From Candidatus Peregrinibacteria bacterium (lineage in GTDB: Bacteria > Patescibacteriota > Gracilibacteria > UBA1369): a DNA stretch of 9,615 bases. The number at the start of each line of letters is the position of its first letter. The first letter of the stretch is position 1. The stretch spans positions 1 through 9,615 of the forward strand of contig JADLFY010000025.1 in the NCBI GenBank assembly GCA_020849575.1. The letters run 5' to 3'. The notes under the pieces are model-generated. The model was given only the letters and a program-made list of their open reading frames with translations, did no database searches and was not told the origin of the DNA. This document shows positions 1 through 5,696 of the stretch, piece after piece. Made by a program: the position numbers and the translations under genes.

Positions 1-3000
1 ACTGCTGAAGAAATTAATACTGCCATTGCCAATAAACCAGGTCTCTCTGGTCGCGAACTGATTGGTGAAATTATGACTGCCCGCCGTCTGGCAGCAGAAG
101 GTCCAGCATCCATCCCAATTCCGCTGGTTAAACCAAAACAGCCTGAACAAAAAGTTGAAGAAAAAGCTCCAAAAGCCAAAGCTAAACAGCCAGAAAAACC
201 AGAAGCTCCTCCGGTCAAAGGCAATGTACCAGAAGCAAAAGTTCAGTCTTCCGCTCCCGAACCTTTCAAGCCACAACCTTTCGATGCCTACAAGGCCGAA
301 CGCAACGCCATTGCCCGCGAATCAATCGAAGTCCCGCGTACCACTGAAGTAGCTATGGTTGGTGATTTGCATGGTAACGGAGAAATTTTTGTGGCCAATA
401 TGATTTCTCTGAAAATAATTCCTGCCAATGCCGACTTTTCCAAGCCGGCCACAATTACCTGGACAGGTGGTAATCGCCGTGTGATTTTCCATGGTGATAT
501 CCTGGCTGATCGTGGAGTAGATTCTCTCCAGATTATGGCTTCTCTTCGTAAACTTCAGACAGAGGCCAGAGCCAAAGGTGGTGAAGTAGTTTTACTTTCT
601 GGAAATCACGAAGACATGGCTCTCTCCTTCCTTATGGACAAACTGATTGCCGGAGGGAAAGATCCGGTCATGCACAACGGTTTCAATATGTCTCTCTACG
701 GCAATCAGGGAGCCGGCTTACTGGAATTCATCCAGAAATTTTCCGGTGACAAGCGTTTCAACAAAGCCAAATCACTGGAGGATGTCGCTGTTGCTGCCGG
801 TTTCCAAGTCGAGAACGTTTTGGGTAAACATCTCGTCACCGATCCGAAATTCCCGGCCTTCGTTACTGAACTTGGCCAAAAATGTCTGAAAAATATGCAG
901 ACCTTGCCTGAAGGTAAAGCACTACTGGAACAGATGACGTCCATGAAGGTTGCCGAATATATTGATGATTCACTTTTCCTGCATACTGATCCAACTCCTG
1001 AAATGATCAAAATCATCAATGAATATGGTGCGACAGTTGGTGAAGCTGTTGATAAAATCAATGAAATTTATCAGCAGGGTCTCCGCGCCAAATTACTTGG
1101 TCAGGGCGAAATACCCGCTGATTTCCAGCGCATTGCTAATGCCTTTACCGATACTACCAATCGCAGTGGAGAATCCAATTATAAAGATGTTCCACTTGCC
1201 GGCATTAAAGCCAAAGGTGTTAATCGTATTATTCATGGGCATTCTGATTATAATGGTAAAAGCAAAACCAAAGATGGCGTTGAAATTACTTCAGTCGATG
1301 TCAGCGCCGGTAAGGGAGGGTCAGAAATGGATGCCCGTTCCGTTGGTATGATTGAGACAAATGGCCAATTCACTAAAGGTACCGATACCGAAAAACTTCC
1401 TCCGGCCAAACCCATCCCACCAGAAATTGACGTCAAATTACCTGCTCCACAATTTGTTGATGCCCTGTCAGTTTTACCTAGAGCTGCCACTGATGTGGAA
1501 GTTGCCAATTTGAACAAACTGATCAAAAAAGGCAGTGTCGATCCAGAAAAAATTATTCCTTTGATTGGCAAAAAAATTATTAAAGTCCAGGATGAAGTAC
1601 TTGATTTGATGCTCAGCAATGCTGATAAAGACAATAAATTTTTGGATGCCGCTCTCTCAGTCAAATCACTTAGCCCTTCCCAGCAGGAATCTTTGATCAA
1701 AGCTGTCAGTTCTAAACCCAATAAATGGGGCATTCTCAAAAATGCTTTGGCCAGAGATTTGGTCAGTTTGGATCATCCGCCAATCTTGAAAGAATTCCTC
1801 TCCGATACTAAAGGCGTAGTTCTGGTTTTGGCCATGGTTGAAGCAGATTCCTTCGTCCCCAATCGTCAGCTTATCGAAAAAATGGCCAGCAGCAGAGAAC
1901 TTTGGGACATGTGGAACAATCCGATGATGGATTATCCGGACAAAGTCCCTGCCGCTCTGGACAAAGAAATGGCGCCAATTATTAAACCCAAGGTTGAAGT
2001 CTACGAAAATCTGGCCGCTTTAAATGCTTTGGTCAGTTCACCGGAATTTCTACCTAAGCTGGAAGCCGGTTTCAAAGAAATTGAAGCAGGCAATCCGACT
2101 ACCGAAGTAGGTAAATCCCTCAAATCACTTCGCGAATACGATCAAAAGGGTTATGATATTTTGAAAGAAAATCGCAGTACTGTTTCACCGGAAATTGCTC
2201 ACGCCATTATTGACGGTAATTTCGTTGAGCATGTCAATAATGCCGGTGTCAAAGTCAGAGCTTATATTGGTGGAGTGGTAGGACAGGGAGGTTTTGGCAC
2301 GGTTAGCAGAACTTCTTTCACTGAAGGCAATAGCCTCAAACTTAAGCAGGGTGTAATCAAACGGGCATTGCCAGGAAAATCACTATCCACTTTCGCTCCA
2401 GAAATCGCGGCTGCTTCCCGTGTGCAGAAGTGGGACAGTCCATATATCAACAAAGCTCTCTCCATTGGTCCCAACAATATTATTTATGAAACAGGCGCCA
2501 ATCCGCAGCGTTTCGATGTCGCTTTCAAGGGTGCTCCGGAAAGACAGGCTCTCACTTATCTTCATCAATTAGTTACAGGTCTGCAATATTATCGAGATCA
2601 AAATGCTTTCCATGCTGATATCAAGCCGGCCAATATTATGGTTATGGCTATGGGCAATGGACCTCAGGTTGTTATCATCGACAATACTCCCAATGATGCT
2701 ACCAAAAAAGGCCTCAAAGACTTACCTCCACGCACCCCGGGTTTTACGCCCGATGAACCAACCTGGGCAAAAATCCAGGCTGATCCAAAATTAGCAGGCT
2801 ATGTTGATGCCCATGCCGTGGGATACACGCTCGCTTTATTGGCTTTTGAAAAAAATCTTTCACCAGAACATCGTCAGCAAATAGAGCAGATCTCCAAAGA
2901 CTGTTTGGATATCAACAAATCTTCTCAACCAGGTTTCCTCAAAGAACTGCAACAACGTATTCAAAAAATGATTGATGAATCACCTCCACTTCAACCGCAG

Positions 3001-3018
3001 CTTGGACAAGCAGCCTAA
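1..3018 (+). CDS. PPP-family phosphatase / protein kinase fusion (5' partial)
   Basis: The frame is open from base 1, so the ATG at 73 is probably internal and the true start lies upstream; 1005 residues are visible (numbered from base 1). A Pro/Lys/Glu-rich linker spans about 35-95. The PPP-type metallophosphatase domain follows, about 115-420: GDLHGN at 121-126, GDxxxDRG at 165-172, GNHED at 201-205, a His in LFLHTD at 328 and IIHGHS around 410-415. Together these supply the two-metal ligands of PPP phosphatases. A Pro-rich hinge (466-482) and a helical region (to about 745) lead to a protein kinase domain: glycine loop GQGGFGTV 761-768, Lys787, Glu801, HADIKPAN 871-878, metal-binding Asp894, TPGFTPDE 912-919 and Asp936. 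No membrane segment or PASTA repeat is seen. The phosphatase could instead act on nucleotides, as ApaH does. The fold calls are strong; substrates and partners are unknown. Confidence 0.88.
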   Translation, partial: TAEEINTAIANKPGLSGRELIGEIMTARRLAAEGPASIPIPLVKPKQPEQKVEEKAPKAKAKQPEKPEAPPVKGNVPEAKVQSSAPEPFKPQPFDAYKAERNAIARESIEVPRTTEVAMVGDLHGNGEIFVANMISLKIIPANADFSKPATITWTGGNRRVIFHGDILADRGVDSLQIMASLRKLQTEARAKGGEVVLLSGNHEDMALSFLMDKLIAGGKDPVMHNGFNMSLYGNQGAGLLEFIQKFSGDKRFNKAKSLEDVAVAAGFQVENVLGKHLVTDPKFPAFVTELGQKCLKNMQTLPEGKALLEQMTSMKVAEYIDDSLFLHTDPTPEMIKIINEYGATVGEAVDKINEIYQQGLRAKLLGQGEIPADFQRIANAFTDTTNRSGESNYKDVPLAGIKAKGVNRIIHGHSDYNGKSKTKDGVEITSVDVSAGKGGSEMDARSVGMIETNGQFTKGTDTEKLPPAKPIPPEIDVKLPAPQFVDALSVLPRAATDVEVANLNKLIKKGSVDPEKIIPLIGKKIIKVQDEVLDLMLSNADKDNKFLDAALSVKSLSPSQQESLIKAVSSKPNKWGILKNALARDLVSLDHPPILKEFLSDTKGVVLVLAMVEADSFVPNRQLIEKMASSRELWDMWNNPMMDYPDKVPAALDKEMAPIIKPKVEVYENLAALNALVSSPEFLPKLEAGFKEIEAGNPTTEVGKSLKSLREYDQKGYDILKENRSTVSPEIAHAIIDGNFVEHVNNAGVKVRAYIGGVVGQGGFGTVSRTSFTEGNSLKLKQGVIKRALPGKSLSTFAPEIAAASRVQKWDSPYINKALSIGPNNIIYETGANPQRFDVAFKGAPERQALTYLHQLVTGLQYYRDQNAFHADIKPANIMVMAMGNGPQVVIIDNTPNDATKKGLKDLPPRTPGFTPDEPTWAKIQADPKLAGYVDAHAVGYTLALLAFEKNLSPEHRQQIEQISKDCLDINKSSQPGFLKELQQRIQKMIDESPPLQPQLGQAA

Positions 3019-3039
3019 TTTTATAGATAATACTAATAT
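3002..3039 (+). promoter_or_regulatory. Possible promoter for the 3046 gene, with very short leader
   Basis: A candidate -35 TTGGAC (3002-3007, a 3/6 match) lies 18 bases before a -10 GATAAT (3026-3031, a 5/6 match). A second -10-like TAATAT lies at 3034-3039. Either choice puts transcription start within about 8 bases of the ATG at 3046 or on it, giving a leaderless or nearly leaderless mRNA. The 9-mer ATAATACTA (3027-3035) recurs in the stronger promoter at 3797-3805. The surrounding sequence is AT-rich, so chance is possible. Confidence 0.4.
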
Positions 3040-3045
3040 ACCAAA

Positions 3046-3654
3046 ATGAATTCACCTGATCACATGTCACTACATAGCGAGAAATCCGAGCGATTAGCCA
3101 AAACCATGCATTTGTATGCCAACAATACCCTGGAAATATTTGCTGGTGAAAAAATTTCGGCTGATCAGACCAAAAATAATTATGCTTCAGCCAAATTGGT
3201 TGATTATCAGGAAATGATTTCTGAATATCTGCCTTCCGCTCCCCTCAGCTCCAAAGTCTTGCAACTGAATCTCGATTATCTTCGTGAAGAAGCCAAGCTG
3301 AAAAAACACCTACCGGCAGGCCAAAGAGTTTGTCTTGCTCTCATCCCCTTCACTCAAAATGGCCTGGATTTATCTGACCAGGAAATTGCTGACGGCGCTT
3401 TTTTACGCAATCTCATTCTGGCCGAGAATGATCAGGTCGAATATGGCTTTGGACAGCCTCTAAATGCTCTCTACAAATTCCTGCCAGTTGAGGTGCGCAC
3501 TCAGCTGACTTTTGTCATTCCACCTTATGAAGTTGATGATCCATTTACCGTCACCACTGCAGATCGTTTGCGTCTGATTGAACTTTACAAAAAAGCCTTT
3601 CAGGCGGCCCAGACGATTTTCCACAAATTTGCCCAATCTTCCACTTTAAACTAA
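3046..3654 (+). CDS. Hypothetical protein, 202 residues
   Basis: I do not recognise this family. The ATG at 3046 follows ACCAAA and has no SD sequence; a second ATG at 3064 (Met7) is possible. The product is soluble and mixed in composition, with no signal peptide or membrane helix. A hydrophilic, largely helical N-terminal half (about 1-90) precedes a more hydrophobic core (about 95-165) containing VCLALIPF and LTFVIPPYEVDDPF, which look like beta strands. A helix near 170-195 (RLRLIELYKKAFQAAQ) closes the chain. It starts 27 bases after the phosphatase-kinase gene and could be co-transcribed with it or driven by the candidate promoter in that gap. A small alpha/beta partner or regulator is conceivable, but nothing in the sequence shows it. 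The reading frame is convincing from its length and from codon use like its neighbours. Confidence 0.8.
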   Translation: MNSPDHMSLHSEKSERLAKTMHLYANNTLEIFAGEKISADQTKNNYASAKLVDYQEMISEYLPSAPLSSKVLQLNLDYLREEAKLKKHLPAGQRVCLALIPFTQNGLDLSDQEIADGAFLRNLILAENDQVEYGFGQPLNALYKFLPVEVRTQLTFVIPPYEVDDPFTVTTADRLRLIELYKKAFQAAQTIFHKFAQSSTLN

Positions 3655-3700
3655 TCCTCCTCCGCCACAGCCCTCACCCCTATTCCATCCACTTCTCCTT
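3655..3700 (+). terminator. C-rich, G-poor tract: candidate Rho loading (rut) site
   Basis: The 46 bases directly after the stop codon of the 3046 gene contain 25 C and only 2 G, with runs such as TCCTCCTCCGCC and CCCTCACCCC. Known Rho-dependent terminators need an unstructured, C-rich and G-poor transcript segment, and untranslated RNA after a stop codon is where Rho would bind. No hairpin with a U-tract follows, so an intrinsic terminator is not supported. That Rho acts here is inference. Confidence 0.4.
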
Positions 3701-3740
3701 GCCAAAATAGCAAAGTTATTTCGAAATAACCTGTTTTGGC
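3701..3740. repeat. Nested inverted repeat with perfect 16-bp palindrome
   Basis: Outer arms GCCAAAA (3701-3707) and TTTTGGC (3734-3740) enclose a perfect palindrome GTTATTTCGAAATAAC (3715-3730). As RNA this forms an interrupted hairpin with the palindrome as its tip. There is no T-tract on either strand, so it is not a standard terminator. It lies about 33 bases upstream of the -35 element of the next promoter, so it could be a dimeric repressor or activator site, or a stabilising 3' end for the upstream mRNA processed after Rho action. The symmetry is plain; the role is not known. Confidence 0.6.
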
Positions 3741-3772
3741 GCTTAAACAAGGTCTTGCTCGACCCTCCTATC

Positions 3773-3801
3773 TTGGGCAACTCAGCCATTTATGATATAA
3801 T
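3773..3801 (+). promoter_or_regulatory. Extended -10 promoter of the 3848 operon
   Basis: A perfect TATAAT (3796-3801) is preceded by the extended -10 dinucleotide TG at 3793-3794 with the usual one-base gap. A weak -35 TTGGGC (3773-3778) lies exactly 17 bases upstream. This is the best sigma-70-type promoter in the window and predicts transcription start near 3808, leaving a leader of about 40 bases before the ATG at 3848. It follows the only long intergenic gap and faces five closely spaced genes, so it probably drives them all. Confidence 0.65.
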
Positions 3802-3825
3802 ACTATGAATAATATTATTTATCTT

Positions 3826-3840
3826 CTGGCTATCAGCCAG
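3826..3840 (+). promoter_or_regulatory. 5' UTR hairpin just before the 3848 start codon
   Basis: CTGGCT (3826-3831) pairs perfectly with AGCCAG (3835-3840) around a 3-base ATC loop. The stem ends 7 bases before the ATG, in the position where an SD sequence would normally lie. It could block or position the ribosome, or protect the short leader. A similar hairpin precedes the giant gene at 5697. Confidence 0.45.
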
Positions 3841-3847
3841 CCCCCAA

Positions 3848-4201
3848 ATGCCCGCAACTTTCCTCTTCACAACTCAGGAATTAGAACAACTGATTAACCG
3901 TTCCAAGGCGATGGCAACTTTTTCAGCTCAAGATAAAGCCAAAATTCTGCATGGCGTCACTTCTCCCGACTCAGCCAAAGCTCAGGAGCTTTATCAGATT
4001 CTCATTCAGGAACGGGATACTTATCGCTCTATTGAACGTGATTATCTCAGCAAAACCAATGCCATTCTTCAGGATTTCCATAACGAAATTACTCATCTCA
4101 AAACCGAAAAACTTCGTGCTGAACAGCAGAAAACCGAATCCGCCGCAGCCTCAGCCGAGGCCGAAACTGCCGAAGCTCTGCTCAAAAAACTCAATCAATA
4201 A
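3848..4201 (+). CDS. Hypothetical helical protein, 117 residues
   Basis: This is the first gene of the predicted operon, and I do not recognise it. It starts at ATG 3848 after CCCCCAA, with no SD sequence; a stop (TGA 3806-3808) lies upstream in frame and no other usual start comes between. The whole product is predicted helical and hydrophilic. Residues about 1-45 contain TTQELEQLINRSKAMATF and residues about 50-117 form a charged heptad-like stretch ending in an Ala/Glu-rich tail (AEAETAEALLKKLNQ), which suggests a coiled coil. No signal peptide, membrane segment or cysteine is seen. The next gene begins 9 bases after its stop, so translation of the two is likely linked. A small adaptor, chaperone or structural subunit for the giant downstream protein is possible but unproven. 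Confidence 0.72.
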   Translation: MPATFLFTTQELEQLINRSKAMATFSAQDKAKILHGVTSPDSAKAQELYQILIQERDTYRSIERDYLSKTNAILQDFHNEITHLKTEKLRAEQQKTESAAASAEAETAEALLKKLNQ

Positions 4202-4210
4202 TTGCCCAAA

Positions 4211-4480
4211 ATGGCTCCTGAAAAACCAAATTCACAAATAGAAAAAACTCCCGATCAGCCACAAACACCGATCAATATTCCGATTGATGCATCAGCAAAA
4301 TTGGTCCAAATCAATTCTGAAAATCTCGAAGCCAAACGTCTTCTCCCCGACAAATCCACCCAACTCGATACCTCCGCCACCCGCGCCAAATCAGCCATCG
4401 AATCCGCGGCTCAAGCCGCCAAAGTCAGCACTGATCAGGCGATACTCGACTCTTCCCAGCGTTTACTCAAATTAGCTTAA
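4211..4480 (+). CDS. Hypothetical small protein, 89 residues
   Basis: I chose ATG 4211 (context CCCAAAATG) over a TTG at 4202 because the other genes here start with ATG in a similar context. There is no SD sequence. The N-terminal 30 or so residues are rich in Pro, Gln, Asn and Lys and are probably disordered. Residues about 32-89 are Ala/Ser/Lys-rich and look helical (SAIESAAQAAKVSTDQAI, then SSQRLLKLA at the end). There is no Cys, Trp, signal peptide or membrane helix. It sits 9 bases after the 117-residue gene and 38 bases before the next, and its composition resembles both. The family is unknown. Short length leaves some doubt, but same-strand packing in the operon and a TAA stop like the rest support a real gene. 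Confidence 0.62.
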   Translation: MAPEKPNSQIEKTPDQPQTPINIPIDASAKLVQINSENLEAKRLLPDKSTQLDTSATRAKSAIESAAQAAKVSTDQAILDSSQRLLKLA

Positions 4481-4518
4481 TACCCGGTAGAAAAAAATTA
4501 CCAAAATAAAAACAAAAA

Positions 4519-5127
4519 ATGACCGAATCTCTCAAATCAACATCTCATCAGGAAAAACTCTCTGCTGCACAGAGTGCCGATCAGATTGCTGTTTACGCGG
4601 ATAAATTGGAGAAAATCCTTAGCCATCCTCAAAATCAGCAAAAACTTGGTGATGTTCTGCACAAAATTGATCAGACTTCAGTAATGCGTCATTTGCGAAA
4701 AACCTGGGACAGACTTTCTCAGGCTGCCCAATGGGCCATCATGCATTTCAGCAAAGGTCCAGGAGTGGCTTCTAGTACAGGTCCAATTCATTTACTGGTC
4801 AGACTTGGTTTCATCAACTACAAAGGTCATCTCGATGAAAAAGGCAAAGTGATGGAAGAGAAAGTTCAAAAAATGGGTGGAACCGATCGTTACTTACTCA
4901 AGTATGGCGTCAAAATTGGCAAATATTTTTTCCCTGAACTTAGATCAATCGAACCACTGGTGGAACCTTTACTCAAAGTCAGTAAATCAACTGATAAAGC
5001 TCTGTCTACAGTACGCGGAAATCTGCTTTCCCGCCGCAGTTCCAAAGAACGCGCCAAACTGAATATCAATCTGCAGCAGGGCGAAACCCGTTCCAAAATA
5101 ATTGATAATCTTGATTTGGCTGCTTAA
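4519..5127 (+). CDS. Hypothetical protein, 202 residues
   Basis: I do not recognise the family. ATG 4519 follows an A-rich leader (AACAAAAA) with no SD sequence. Residues 1-50 are charged and helical (LEKILSHPQNQQKLGDVL). Residues about 55-110 hold three Trp/Phe-bearing segments and a glycine-rich turn (FSKGPGVASSTGP at about 78-90) followed by LLVRLGFINYKGHLDEKG, a moderately hydrophobic core. Residues about 125-160 form another helix-rich section (YLLKYGVKIGKYFFPEL). The C-terminal 40 residues are strongly basic (LLSRRSSKERAK), so binding to nucleic acid, membrane or an acidic partner is possible. There is no signal peptide and no clear membrane-spanning helix. It is the third gene of the predicted operon. 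Length and codon use make the frame secure; function is unknown. Confidence 0.8.
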   Translation: MTESLKSTSHQEKLSAAQSADQIAVYADKLEKILSHPQNQQKLGDVLHKIDQTSVMRHLRKTWDRLSQAAQWAIMHFSKGPGVASSTGPIHLLVRLGFINYKGHLDEKGKVMEEKVQKMGGTDRYLLKYGVKIGKYFFPELRSIEPLVEPLLKVSKSTDKALSTVRGNLLSRRSSKERAKLNINLQQGETRSKIIDNLDLAA

Positions 5128-5152
5128 CACCAAAACGCCTAAACAAAAAATT

Positions 5153-5668
5153 ATGGCCAATAACAATCTTACATCCCAGCTCCATCTATCAACTGCTTTC
5201 CAGTTGCTGGTGCCGACTTATCAGAATTTTTTGGAACAGTTGATCAGTGATCAGTCTGCTTTTGATAAAACCAAAACAGTCACTTTGAAAAAAGCTCTTG
5301 GTAGAATTCTCGATCGTGAAAATACCAACGATTTACAAAATATTTTCTTCACCGAAAAACTTCTCGAAGATTTTGTGGAAAAATATTTCACTCTGCCTGC
5401 TTATGACGTTCTCAAGCCAGAATTCCGCGAAAAGGCTGCTCACCTGGTTAATCGCTGTCTCTTTCTCACTGCTGAACAAAAAGAAAACATTGTTAATCAA
5501 CTCGATACCGTCAATCTCACCGGCCTCAAACAAATCATCGCTCTTTATCGCGAAGGCCATCACAAACAATTTCAATATCTGCAAATCTTTGCTGAAAAAG
5601 ACCTCAACAACGCTGCCAAATTTTCAGTACTGGTAGAAAAGGCGCTCAAACCTAAAATAAAAAAATAA
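5153..5668 (+). CDS. Hypothetical helical protein, 171 residues
   Basis: The frame is open back to a TTG at 5102 inside the preceding gene, but ATG 5153 is preferred: it matches the ATG starts of its neighbours and leaves a 25-base gap. No SD sequence is present; the leader is A-rich (AAACAAAAAATT). The product is predicted almost wholly helical, with regularly spaced leucines and phenylalanines (AFQLLVPTYQNFLEQLI at about 14-30, FFTEKLLEDFVEKYF at about 65-79, LKQIIALYREGHHKQFQYL further on) and a basic end KPKIKK. One Cys and no Trp are seen. The pattern resembles a helical-bundle adaptor. No signal peptide or membrane segment is visible. It lies directly before the giant gene, which makes a dedicated partner or chaperone plausible, though this is inference from position only. 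Confidence 0.78.
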   Translation: MANNNLTSQLHLSTAFQLLVPTYQNFLEQLISDQSAFDKTKTVTLKKALGRILDRENTNDLQNIFFTEKLLEDFVEKYFTLPAYDVLKPEFREKAAHLVNRCLFLTAEQKENIVNQLDTVNLTGLKQIIALYREGHHKQFQYLQIFAEKDLNNAAKFSVLVEKALKPKIKK

Positions 5669-5675
5669 ATAATCA

Positions 5676-5690
5676 GGCGTAGACCACGCC
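5676..5690 (+). promoter_or_regulatory. Hairpin just before the giant gene's start codon
   Basis: GGCGT (5676-5680) pairs with ACGCC (5686-5690) around a 5-base loop AGACC, and the stem ends 6 bases before ATG 5697. It fills the place of an SD sequence, much like the hairpin at 3826-3840. It could tune translation of the giant protein relative to the small genes before it. The stem is only five pairs, so chance cannot be excluded. Confidence 0.35.
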
Positions 5691-5696
5691 AAAACT

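Noticed and set aside
1248..1739. Minus-strand frame of 163 residues inside the phosphatase-kinase gene
   Set aside because: It is opposite a secure coding frame with recognisable domains, has Ser/Leu-rich composition without motifs, and is a shadow frame.
3805..3897. Small ORF of 30 codons starting right after the -10 element
   Set aside because: Its ATG lies only 3 bases past the -10 hexamer, upstream of the likely transcription start, and it overlaps the 3848 gene in another frame with no SD sequence or conserved feature.
4202..4210. TTG as start of the 89-residue gene
   Set aside because: ATG 4211 in the same frame has the CCCAAAATG context seen at neighbouring starts.
4486..4502. GGTA...TACC possible hairpin between the 4211 and 4519 genes
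   Set aside because: The four-base stem around an A-rich loop is too weak to support a terminator or regulatory element.
5102..5152. TTG as start of the 171-residue gene, overlapping the gene before it
   Set aside because: It would add a 17-residue extension encoded over the preceding gene's 3' end and the intergenic leader; ATG 5153 fits its neighbours better.
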